In this document: in pieces, positions 24,701 through 35,500 of the stretch | Layout: each line of letters opens with the position of its first letter | Numbering within the stretch: the stretch's first letter is position 1 | Notes under the pieces: generated by a model | The model's input: the letters and a program-made list of their open reading frames with translations, nothing else | The model's database searches: none | Told to the model about the DNA's origin: nothing | From: Brachionus plicatilis | Lineage: Eukaryota > Rotifera > Eurotatoria > Ploima > Brachionidae | Length of the DNA stretch: 64,000 nt | Direction of reading: 5' to 3' | NCBI GenBank assembly: GCA_010279815.1 | Contig: QEOQ01000180.1 | Location: forward strand, 2,019,214-2,083,213 | Program-made: the position numbers and the translations under genes

Positions 24701-25142
24701 GAAAAGCAGGGATAAGTAAAGGAAAAAACATTAAAGTTAATTAGAGTATTAAAAATGGGATTTCTTAAAATCCAATACAAAAAACAAAATGTTAAAAAAT
24801 CTTTTAATTTTTTTATGCATCGAGATATTTTGATATGATATTTTCTAAGTGAAAATTATTTTGTTAATATACCATTTTACTGCCGCTGAAATGATTCACT
24901 TTGAAAAAGCCTACTATTTTATTTGTGATTTAATTAAACGAATTTTAATTAATTTTTTTAAGAGACAATCTGAAAGTCGAATACACAAATTAAATCCGGA
25001 TGAAGTGGACAAAGAATTGAAAAAAGCAATAGAGAAGCGAAGAATTTTGGTGAGATTGTTTAAATTTTCCGAATAAATTATTTAAAAAAAATTGTTTAAG
25101 GAAAGTTCAAGCTGTGTAAGCGATAATTTTAATATTCCATAA
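21746..25142 (+). CDS. Small single-pass membrane protein A (tandem paralogue)
   Basis: Five exons (21746-21818, 21869-21960, 22020-22109, 24963-25049, 25101-25142) join in phase to 127 residues. The N-terminal 24 residues carry two N-glycosylation-like sites (NGT, NSS); then come FWEAF, a Cys pair (KCNNPKIC), one membrane helix split by a phase-0 intron (AFNIYILFSIILFL / VIGILILLLC), and a charged tail with KLNPDEVDKELKKAIEKRR. Intron 3 is about 2.85 kb and contains a hAT MITE and a foldback element. The exon layout matches the next gene, with which it appears to share ancestry. Function is unknown; the topology fits a small integral membrane regulator. Exon 4 assignment depends on choosing the polypyrimidine acceptor at 24962. 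Confidence 0.55.
22227..22464. mobile_element. hAT-type MITE, copy 1
   Basis: This 238-bp element has terminal inverted repeats CAGAGTTGTTTAAAAGTC and is flanked by a perfect 8-bp duplication AGTAATAC (22219-22226 and 22465-22472), the hAT target-site size. It has no coding capacity. A second copy lies at 62879-63141. It sits in intron 3 of membrane protein gene A. Confidence 0.92.
24053..24273. repeat. Foldback (hairpin) element with arms of about 85 bp
   Basis: Two inverted arms (about 24053-24137 and 24190-24273) match at all but a few positions, sharing motifs such as GCAGATGAAACTAAGTGAAA and CTGCGGAAGTCTG. The loop is about 50 bases. It is non-coding and lies in intron 3 of membrane protein gene A. 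It may be a MITE or an inverted duplication; no clear target duplication was found. Confidence 0.85.
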
Positions 25143-25381
25143 TGATTTGCTTATCAATAAAAAGTCGCTCATTTATTTACTTTAAAACAAAGTTTCAAAA
25201 ATTTCAACTCATTTAAGAATGAATAGAATACATATTTTAATTATTATCTAAATTCTTTTATCATTTAACAGATAATTTTTTAATAAAATTGAATTGAAAC
25301 AACACTTTTTATAATAAAATAATTGAGAAAATAAAATTCTTATTTGAGCCAAGCTTGACGAAAAAAAAATAAATTTAGGCT

Positions 25382-28300
25382 ATGAGTAATTTATTTTAAT
25401 CTTGAAAAATTATAAATTTATTTTAAAAATGTGAGTAGCTGTGTATAGGAAAATATGGGGTATAATTGACTGCACAAATTTCCCCGACTGCTTTGAAGCC
25501 TTCATTTATGTTTCAATTGTCCTCTTGGTCCTAATAATTGTAATAACTTTTATCAAGTTTTTGGCTTTTATTCCAACTTTTTGTCAAGATTACGTTGATT
25601 TTAACCATAGTTACACTTTTATGTGTTATTCGCATATCAAATAAGAAATTGGCATCGAGAGTTAACAATACTGAATCACAATCAACAGAGTTGCAGTCAA
25701 ATAGTTCTTTTGATTCAATATCTCGTGAAAGCTTTTCTGTTCAGCCTGACAAAGAAAATACAAACAGAGCTATTAAAAAATGGGTAAAATAATTTCATTA
25801 TTTTATTAATTTAAGATATATAAAACAATTTTCAGAATCGTCAAAAAAATCTTGGAAAAGAATTCCAAAAGCAGGAACGTGAACAGACAATAGAAAAACG
25901 GAGTAAAGAAGTAAATTTTCTAAAATATTCCAAGGATATGGACTGCGCCATTTTTTCGATATCATTGATTTATATTTTTAATCTAACGGGTGATGCATAA
26001 GTAAATGGACAAAGATTAAAAGCAAATATCTCAAAAAATAAAATGATATTAAGTTCTGTTTTTTTTATGTTGTAAAGAATTTATTTTTTAATAGAATTAT
26101 GATTTTTAAATAATGAAAAAACTTCATCGTGGCCGATTTTTCTGAGCTTTGCTTTGACATCCACCATAAGAGATTTCCCAAAATTTAAGTCGAATTCCTT
26201 CAACTTCAATTTAATACGGTTAATCAGCTGTTGCTCTATTGAGACTTGCCAACCTCCCTCGTATGCTTTTTCACTTAAACAACCCCAAAAATGTTCGATT
26301 GGACGCGCTTGAGGGACATTTGGCGGATTGATATCCTTGGTCACATAATTTACATTTTCGTTCATCTATTTTGTGCTTAGAATAGAATAGTGAGCAGATG
26401 CTAAGTCAAGCAAAAAAAAGGTAGTCAAGATCTTGATAATACTCATGTATAAATGGGAGAAAGCATTTATTCAAGCATTCATGGATTTAGATGCTCGAAT
26501 TCATGAATTTAACGCACAAAAACCTAAAAAAGACCATAACTTTGTAAATACTTATTTTTTTTTTCAACCTGTAAAAAGATTAAGAAAATTTATAAGAGGA
26601 CCTCCAATTTAATAGCTAATAGCTAATGTTTAGTAGTTTTTTAATAAATATATAGAGGATCACCTGATTTGCATGATCGAGCAAGTTAACTTAACTTTTG
26701 TCCATTTACTTGTGCATCACTCGTTAGCAATAAAAATCTAAGTTATCGAAAAGTCACTTTTGAGAAGCTTTTTTATGATATAAAAAACTTAAGGTAAATA
26801 AGATAAATAACCACCACCAGAACAAGTCGAGATGAGCCATAAGGCTTTAGCAGTTCTTTGCAATCACACCAGTTACTGTACCATAAATCATTCATCAAGC
26901 CTTGCTTTGAAAGAGTTTAACGAGCTTGCTTCTGCGACATTTAATGGTAAACAGTTCCAGTCTTTACAACCTTGTTTGTAATAAAATTGAAACGGGATGG
27001 AAAATTTTTAATTATCTCTCGTGTAACCATTCTTGCATGGCCTCTTAAATTACAATCGTTTCTTTGAACATTTCTGATTCCATTTGCCAATTTAACAGTT
27101 TCTATACCATTTATAATTTCAAAGAATTGAATTAAATCACCTCTTCTATTTCTCGTATAAAGAGACTTAAGATTTAACTTAGTATAACCATGATCCCCAA
27201 GAAAACGTCTCTCACTCAAGACCCTAATAACTATCGTCCAATTAGTATGACAAGTTGCCTTGGAAAGCTACTTGAGTGTATCATCTTCACTAGAATATGT
27301 AATTTTTTTGAGAACTAAAGTCTAGTTATTCATGAACAATCAGGATTTAGAAAACATAGACGTACTGCAGATAATCATTACTTTATTATTCAAAAAGTTG
27401 CAGAGTCCTTTAATAGAAAGAAGAAGTTGTCTGTTGTTAATATTTTGACATTTCTAAAGCTTTTGATAGAGTTTGGCATGATGGACTAATTTACAAGCTA
27501 ATAAGAATTAATCTACCTCATTATCTTATTCTAATGCATTGGATTAGATCATTTCTGCATTTAAGATTTTTTAAAGTAAATATAAATGGTCATCTAAGCA
27601 TTTTTATAAATTACATACCACAAAGAAATAGAACAAACTGCCAGTACTCTCTTCTTTTTTCAGATGATTTGGCTACTTTTACTTTTAAAAAGATAGGGAA
27701 TCTTGAAAGCATGATTAATAAGTACCTAAAAGAAGTTGAAAAATGGTTGTCAAATGGAAAATGAAAATTTCTATTGAAAAGTCGTGTGACATGATCTTTG
27801 AGAAAAAAAAAACTAAGTTAAAGTCACCCAAGTAATCGTCCAGCTTGAAACAGTATCTATACCTTAATATATTCTCAAACCGCTGCAAATAGAAAATAAC
27901 TCCAATTTCCCATTTTAAACAAAAAAATAAATTATATTTTAATAACGATAATCTAATTTATTTCATAAAAAATTTACATGGTATTATTTTTTCCGGGTAA
28001 TGACAAAAAATTTTAAATACAAATTATTGCACACCTAATTAGAATTCTTTAATTAAAAATGCTTTAATGAAATGTAAAATTCAGAGAATTGCAGAGGTTT
28101 TGTAGACTTTTTTTATTATTTATTTGTTTTAGCTAAATCTACTCCAGATGCTTTAGCAAAGAAAAAATGCTATGAATTGAAACATTTTCAGAACTAATTG
28201 ACTTTTCTATAAAAATGGATGCCCAATTTAGCTTTAATGAAAGGAACTTCACTTTCTCTTTTATATCAACCAAAATCTCTGTAAATTGAGTTAAAAATAA

Positions 28301-29299
28301 AAGCTAATTTATTTTTTTAAATTTATTTATTTAATTAATTAATTTCATCTCTTTTTATTCATTTAGCAGTCTGAGAAAATCAAATTTTAGTTTTTTTTTT
28401 ATATTTTTTTCTAGACTTTAATGCTTTCATCAATCATATGCAAGATTGTTCAAACGTTTAGGTCAAGTCTGTTTGACTTGAGTCAAGAAAATTTTCCAAG
28501 TCAAAGTCGGAATTTGGCTTAAAACTTTGACTTTTGATCAACGCTGATTTTTTTAAATTATATGGCAAAGTTTTATAAATTTTACCTTTTTTTTCAAAAA
28601 ATCCTTTGTAATTGCCCAAAAAAAATTAATTTTTTTATAATGTAAAATGAAATTTTTTACTTAGTCTTTCAAAATTAATAACAAGCTTTAAAATGTCTTT
28701 AATCAATTAAGTTGATTAATTTTTATTAATGTTCTATTCAATTACCATCAAATAACAATTTTTTTATTGAATTAAATAAGTTTCTATTAATTTTAAAGAG
28801 TTTTCAATATAATTTTTATTAAAATTAGATTAAGTAAACTACTTTTAGATTGATTAATTAAGTAAAAAATAATATGAAATAGAATAACATTTTTTTTAAT
28901 TTCAAAGAAGAATAAAATCAAGAAAGCTTAATTAAAGATTTAATTTTTTTTTGTTCTTAGATTAATTCAAAATTTGCATATGCCCATCCAGATGAATTAA
29001 TTTACGAATACAAACGGAGGAGACAAGCAAACAAAATTCCGAGACCCAACGTAAGATTAGATGGTAACTTTTGAATGTAAATAATTAGATTTTGTATAAA
29101 ATCATTCGTTTAAGAATACAATGTAAACTCAAATATAAGAGACTGGATTTTGTCAGATAAAGAAGACAATTTTAAAAAGAAACCAAGCAGAAGAGCAAAT
29201 ATCAGTTCGGAAAGCGAGTCCGAAGAAAAATATGAAGTTGTAAAAACGAAAAGAAACAAAAAAATAAATAAACATAAACCACCAGAATCAATTGTTTAA
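25382..29299 (+). CDS. Small single-pass membrane protein B (tandem paralogue)
   Basis: Six exons (25382-25385, 25439-25539, 25589-25783, 25836-25910, 28961-29063, 29115-29299) join in phase to 220 residues. The first coding exon is only ATG plus one base. The N-terminal segment IWGIIDCTNFPDC has the same Trp and spaced Cys pair as gene A, followed by a membrane helix split by a phase-0 intron (AFIYVSIVLLVLI / ITLILTIVTLLCVI). The cytoplasmic tail is Ser/Gln-rich, then Lys/Arg/Glu-rich with WILSDKEDN and SSESESEE, a likely CK2 site. Intron 4 (25911-28960) is about 3 kb and packed with a mariner relic, non-LTR fragments and a repeat. Its stop lies 44 bp from the ECSIT stop on the other strand. 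Function unknown. Confidence 0.65.
25986..26724 (-). mobile_element. Tc1/mariner element, internally deleted
   Basis: Terminal inverted repeats of about 30 bases (ACGGGTGATGCATAAGTAAA on the left; the right complements to ACGAGTGATGCACAAGTAAA) are flanked by TA at 25984-25985 and 26725-26726. On the minus strand 26365-26081 encodes the C-terminal transposase with NPPNVPQARPIEHFWG, which holds the last acidic catalytic residue of the DDE triad, then a KLRKIG-type tail. The N-terminal helix-turn-helix and the first two catalytic Asp residues are missing, so it cannot move itself. Confidence 0.9.
26941..27830. mobile_element. Jockey/CR1-type non-LTR fragment with inverted 5' part
   Basis: The minus strand at 27219-26941 encodes the C-terminal domain of a non-LTR ORF2 (KLNLKSLYTRNRRGDLIQFF, EIINGIE, RGHARM, FNFITNKVVKTG). 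Directly next to it, 27215-27830 on the plus strand encodes the RT domain with frameshifts (NNYRPISMTSCLGKLLE, HEQSGFRKHRRTADN, FSDDLATF for the usual YADD box). The two parts belong to one ORF but face opposite ways. Stops and frameshifts make it dead. Confidence 0.85.
28455..28553. repeat. AAGTC-rich repeat fragment
   Basis: A short block with repeated GACTTG / CAAGTC and ending GACTTTTGATCAACGCTG. Related blocks occur at 41-110, 2415-2480 and 63451-63945. The end resembles a variant of the hAT MITE terminus (CAGAGTTG..AAAAGTC), so these may be one degenerate family. Confidence 0.45.
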
Positions 29300-29343
29300 A
29301 AATTTATTCCCAAACTTAATAAAAATTTGTCAGTAAAAAAGCC

Positions 29344-31941
29344 TTACTGGTTTTCACTTTTTTCATCTTTTTGTTTTAATTTATTCAAATCGACAAGAAA
29401 GCTTGGCTTCGGTTTTATTTTATAAACAATAACAAAATCTTTTAACTCCTCAATTTGTTTTTCTAAAATTTTAGTCCAGCAATACAGACTGGTTTTGGTA
29501 CCAGTTCCTGTACAGCACATAGCAAAAACAGTTCCATCGGCCATTTGGTGAACACTCAAATCAATTTTTTTGCTTTTTGCATCGCTTTCCATAAAAGGAT
29601 CGCTAAACATGTTGTGCAAATTTTTTAAATTTTCCTCAATATCAACAAAGTTTTGGCTATGCCTTATCTTTTCTATTATTTCCGGGTCTGGATCAGTTTT
29701 CATAACAAAGTATTCGACAATTTTTGAACGAATCCAAGCGATAAATGGTCCTTCGACAAAAATCGGAATCTTTTTGTTGTGTTCCTTTAGCAATTTGATT
29801 TGTTTTTGACTCTGTGCTGTTATTATCCATGTATCGTCAAAATCTTCTTTGTTGATATCTTCAATATCAGAAGTGAAATGAGTAACAATTTTAGTATCGT
29901 TATCAGCTGACAAGCTCATTCTAAAAAATTTAAATTATTTTTCGCTGTGTTTAATTTCTGAAATATTTACCTTTTTAAGGCAGCAATAGCAAATTCCATA
30001 TCTTTCATTTTTTCAGTCTCTTCAATTGACCTAAAAATTTTTATAAATAACTTATATCAAATTTTTTTAATAAACTAGAAGAACTAAATAAATTCAATGT
30101 TACATTGCGAGGTACAGCTATCAAAAATTGAGCATTTTTTTCTGTTCTATTGAAAAATAATTTCAATAAACCGAATAAATATAATTTTTCAATTTTCATA
30201 TTTAAAAATCATTTAAAACAATTTAAAAAATTCATTCGTTTTTTTGTTAATTTTTATTCAAGCTTAATTTAACAGTTTTATCTACAGATTAATTAAATAA
30301 TTACATTTTCATTAGATTTTATATATAATTCAGTGATTTGGTATCAACATTTTTTGTAAATAATTAAACATTTAATATTTCGTATTTTTTCTACGCACTT
30401 AATATTTTAGATAAACTTTTTAATTTGCTAATTTAATAATGAAAATTTCAATTTTTTACTCTTTCAACTTCGGTCAACCTCGTTTTGAGATCAATCTCTG
30501 ATTACTTAGTTAGTGATCACACCTGATCACAGTCAAACCTTTCATCATTAAAGTGTTCAAAATCAAAAAAAACATGATCCCGAAAATTTATTTTTAGTCA
30601 CAAATTATGAAAATATGAATAGTCTCCATATTTTGTTAAAATGACTTTTATAAAAAATAAACATTTTATAACTTAAATATTTTCAAATAAAGCTATCTCA
30701 ACTTGATGATAAATATCTCAAATTTAACAATATTATTTCATTTTAATTTTATTAATAGGACTTTCATGATTTAAAAAATGATCACATAATTAAATTTATG
30801 ATCAAAAATTTTTTTTACTTTAATTTTAATAATTTTTATCACAAAAGTATGTACATCAAAAGGTGAATGGTTTGACTGTGAACGGGTTTGATCACCAAGC
30901 AACTGATCAGAGTTTACAACTTTAATTTACTCAAATAATAACAATGTTAATTTAAAAAGTTATTTCTTTTTTTTTAATATTTAAACAGTTTTATTAGATC
31001 AGCTAGAGGGTTTAATTTTTTGAAATACCTATAAGTACTTTTAAATTTTTCAATGAATATCGAAAGATTCATTCTAAAGTAGAAGATTATTTCACCAATT
31101 TATCAGAAAAAAAACTATTCCAACTTTTTAAATAGAGAAGAATATAAATTTTATTTACGGAATGGGGTATGGATTGGCATTTTTGAATTTAGGAAGCCAG
31201 TAGAGTTGTCTTTTTGCTTTTCGAACAACATGGGTCCAATCTCCGAAAATTTTTATGGTCAATCGTACAAAATCTTCATCCAAAATAACACCATTTCTCT
31301 CCATTTGCTCAAGAATTTGAATAGCGCAATTCTGATGTCTTGGATAATGCATATTATCTCTTTGCCACTTAGTGACACATCTAAGAGGACCTTGCCAATT
31401 TGAAGCGTTATATAATGTTTTTTTTTCCTTAAAAAAATTTTAAATACCTAATGGAAATATCTCCATTAGTTTTCGATAAGCTTCTAAGTGAGTATGCGCA
31501 TTGAATTCTTTCATTTTTAGAAGGGCTCCATAAATAAAATCTAAATAAAGCTGTTTGGTCGGATTCGTAATCTTAAACGCTTCCAGTGCACTCTTAAAAC
31601 ATGGATTAATAAATTTTTATTTCATTGTTATTTTTTTAAATCACCATAAAATTCTCGCGGTTTTTTTGCTTAGTGTTTTTGTCAAAATATTCCTCGTAAA
31701 ACATTATTGAACTTTTTTTTCGCTCTTCATCTTCAAAGTAATTTTTAAATGGACCTTTTCGTTCCTCTTCTTTTTCCTCTTCTTTTTCAAATTTAAGCTT
31801 TCTAAGGTATTTTTGTAAAATTTCTGTTTTTTCAACTTTTTTGACAGATTTTTCTTCGTTCGATGACGACATGCATCTCAGGGACGATATTTTGGAAGAT
31901 GGTCGTAGGACAGGTCTTAAATTGAGGAGAAACTTTGCCAT
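29344..31941 (-). CDS. ECSIT: ECSIT, signalling intermediate and complex I assembly factor
   Basis: Five exons (31941-31645, 31592-31448, 31390-31159, 30030-29971, 29920-29344) join in phase to 436 residues; human ECSIT is 431. The N-terminus is Arg/Ser/Leu-rich without acids (MAKFLLNLRPVLRPSSKISS), a typical mitochondrial presequence. The family core follows: DFIYGALLKMKEF, EIFPLG, MHYPRHQNCAIQILEQMERN, WLPKFKNANPYPIP, then the C-terminal domain with IFVEGPFIAWIRSK and DGTVFAMCCTGT. In mammals ECSIT assists mitochondrial complex I assembly and links Toll/IL-1 signalling through TRAF6 to MAP kinases and reactive oxygen production. Introns are about 50 bp except intron 3 (31158-30031), which holds a MITE-like inverted repeat. 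It lies downstream of, and in the same direction as, the GRAF-like gene. Confidence 0.93.
30496..30912. repeat. MITE-like inverted repeat in ECSIT intron 3
   Basis: Ends of about 50 bases are imperfect inverted repeats, both starting CTCTGAT and sharing GTGATCA and TCACAGTCAAACC. The 417-bp interior is non-coding. I could not identify a convincing target duplication, so the superfamily is open. Confidence 0.6.
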
Positions 31942-32575
31942 CTTAAACCGACTGAATTGCACACTTTTATACTGAAATCACTGAAGAAATACGCTTTAAA
32001 ACGTAAAAATACAATTTTATTCAATTGCCAAAAATTTATTTTATTAATTATTTATTTTTATAAATTTCAATTTTTTTTAAAAAAAGATTGGAAACGAATA
32101 TTTCAATTGACTATTTACAGGACGCTAGAATCAAATTTATTTTAAATCAAATTTTTTTTATTAAAAATATATAATGAAAAAGGTTTAATAACAAAAGACA
32201 CATGTTTTTTTACGACTTCTTATTTTACATGGACAAGGAAAACGATCAAGGACAATACTGAGAAAAGTAGAATCGACTATTTAGCCTAAAATATTGAGAT
32301 TTGATAAAATTCTTAAAATAAAATAAAAATCTTTCTATTTCGTATTTGACAAAAATTACATAAATAGATTAAAATTAAATTAGATTTAAATTTTTTTCTT
32401 TTCGACTTTACTAAAAACTTTCCGATTCTTTCTGATTTACAAATTATGCGAGGATTTTTTTCCGGCGAACAACTCAAGTTGCACAACAAAACGGATCAAT
32501 CTTTAACTTTGACTATGTCAACAAAATATACAAAAAATTGTATGAAGAATAATTTCTGAATGACAAAAAATCACT
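31942..32575. other. Spacer between the GRAF-like gene and ECSIT
   Basis: About 630 bp between the stop of the upstream minus-strand gene and the ECSIT start. It should contain the 3' UTR of the former and the promoter of the latter. No distinct motif is recognised. Confidence 0.5.
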
Positions 32576-35500
32576 CTAGTCGTCTAAAATTTGAACATAG
32601 TTTCCCGGAACAAGACCATGCTTGCCATTATATGACGCCTCGAGCCATCCAGATTCTTTGCTTCTTCGAACTTCAAAAAAAAAGTTAATTTAAAGATAAA
32701 ACCCAGTTGAAAACTATGTACCATTAAAAATAATAACATTGGCTTCGAACGATAGTTCACTCGGATTGTCGGCTTCACAAGGATACAACGTACGGGCTCG
32801 TCTAATAAAAAATTAAAAAAAAATTTTTAAATTTGAAATTTTTATTTTTGAAAATTATTTTATTTTACTTCAAACGAACAGGACTAATGTTATTTTTGGG
32901 AGAATTTTGGTTTAAAAGATTTGAACTTGCCAAAGTTGTGTTTGCTGAAAGAGCCTTTTCTACCAAATCTGATCCTTTTATTTATTTTAATAATTTATAT
33001 TTTTTTTAATAACAAAATTTGAAAAAAATACTACTTTTATTTAAAGGTGAAGAAACGAATTGAGCACTCGATAATATGGGGGTAGAAGCTCTATTCAAGT
33101 TAGAGCTGTTGTTTATTGCTAATTTTTGCAGATTTCCCTCAGATGATTTGTTAGCTAGCTTGGATTGGTTTTGAGAAGAGTTCGATTGAGCATTAAAATT
33201 GGGTGATGAAATCGTTGAAGTTGATGGTGATGATAAAGACGATGAAGGTGATTGCAAGCAGTTATTCACCGAACTGTCAGAAATAACCAAATTTTCAGTT
33301 TTGCGCTGGTCAGATGTAGGGGAAGAGGCGTTTAGCGGGCTAGCATATGCAATGAGACAAGAATGAGAGTGAAATTCCTTTTCACTTTGACTAGAATCGC
33401 TGGATACAGCTAAAAAATTAAATTAATAATTAAAAAGTATAATAAATTTATTATTTGAAAAAAATTGATTACATGTTTTACTAGCGTTTATTAAAGTGTT
33501 CCTATTTGAGTTAAAAAACCGCTTGCTGGCCATATTAGCAGTAATTGGATTATTTTTTCTTAGTTTAGCAACTTTGGGAGAATTGGTGCCGTTGGAGCTG
33601 TTTAACAAAGTGACTGCGCCACTTAGCATGGTTGGAGGACTTTTAATCGGAGATATTAATTTGAACATTGAAGGTGTCAAATTTTTTGTAAACATCTAAA
33701 TTGAAAAATAAGAAAAAAGAAATTAAAACTAAATTTTAAATTACGTAGTCGTGATTTATAATTAGAAGTTCCACTATTTCAGAGTAAAATTTTATGTTGT
33801 AAAGATTAGAGACACATTCTTGCTGTGTCCGAAAAACAGTTGGTCCAAAACAAGTTGCCAAATTAGACGTTGTCATTTTATTCACTTGACTATACTTAGA
33901 CACTCTTTTTGTTTTAATTTAAAATTTTAATTTTTTTCTCTTCAACAAAATTCAAATTTACTTTTGAAGGTGGTTTATTAGCAGCTCAATTGCTTCAAAA
34001 TGATAAGGGGGTAGCATGTGTAGAAGCTTATAAATTTCAGTAATTCTCTCGATGAATGATTCTTTTCGACAAGCGGCTAAAAAATGTTGGTTGTATTGAA
34101 AAGTCATTAGAGGCTCTTTTAAATGAATTAAATAGTGTTTTAATGCGCTGGTTATGGTGCAAGTATCTTCAGATTCAGACCCATTAACTGCTAAAATTGA
34201 CTTGGAATTATTTCCAGTAATATTTGACTTTGGTTCCAGTGAATTATTGCTATTTTCATTTGAATGATGAGAAGTGTTGAAGCTCAGAGTCGAATACGAT
34301 GAAGAATGAGATAATAAATTGGCTGATTTGAGAACTGAATGAACCAAAGAAGAAGATGAGTTGGATTGATTGTCGCTAGTGCCATTTGTTTCACAATTCA
34401 GGTTATCATTAGAGACATTTGAATAAGTATACATCGAAGATTGAATATTGACAAAATTTCGCTCAATAAAAGCATTGGTCTTGTGGGAAACGCCATTTTT
34501 GCGATAAATGCCCTCTTCTTTAATTTCTAGAAAAAAATTAAATAATTTGATTAGAGAAATTGTTTTTGATTTACTTTCATCTTCTAGCAATTGAAAACAG
34601 CGCTTCATGAAATTGATTCCATTACGGTCAAGCACGTCTTTGCATTAAAAAAATTTAATTAGGTAAAATTTTTCGAAAAAAAATAATTAGAATAATTAAA
34701 CTTTTGATTTTGTCTTTGAAAATCAAATGTGTTTTGAAATTTTAGTTAACAAAATTTTAGGTTTAATCTAGCAAAATTAAACTAAAACATTATATAAAGT
34801 AGAGTTATTTGGAAATTCAGGCTAAAATCTAGGAATGGTATAATAAAATGGGATACAAGTTTATTTTATAATAACAATTCATTGAGAGCATTTAAAAAGG
34901 TAATTATAGATTAATTTTATAAAAGCTTTTGAAGAAATTGTTTCATGATAATAATATATATAGAAAAAAGAAGAAATTTAATCTTAAATTTTATATAAAA
35001 TTAAATTTAAAGATTATTAATTTTATTTCATTTTTGAATATTCAAATCCCTTTTTTGCCATTAAGTGCTGGGTGATATTTAGAAAAAATTCAAAAAATAA
35101 TTTAATGGAATTGCATTTTATATTCGATCATTATAGGAAAATAAAATGCAGAAGTTTCAATTAAAAGAAAAATCAAATAAATTCTTGAAATTTTTTTTTA
35201 AAGAATTTTTAATTTTTTTTTTAATTTGAATTGAATATCTTATTGAAAATATGATTCTTAGCATTTAACATTTTTTTTTAAAAAATACAAATTATTTATG
35301 CTGATGAACTACGAAAATAAAACGCTAAATCGTTGTAAAAAAATAAATCTGAAATAAAATTTAGATTACTTGGCAGAATTTTTTGTTTATTGTCATAAAA
35401 TCTATGAAAACTGTTTATTTTTGTAAAGCTATATTGAAAAATATCTCTTTCAAATTAAAAATCAAACTAAAAATACACAATAATATAAAATTAATTTATA

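Noticed and set aside
24849..25049. An open frame starting upstream of 24963 (ATG at 24891) as the start of a separate small gene
   Set aside because: A polypyrimidine acceptor at 24962 joins in phase to the exons at 21746-22109 and gives a coherent membrane protein; the upstream part looks like intron.
34527..34574. Reading straight through between the two RhoGAP exons
   Set aside because: It is open in frame, but GTAAAT...TTCTAG borders it and removal restores the usual RhoGAP spacing.
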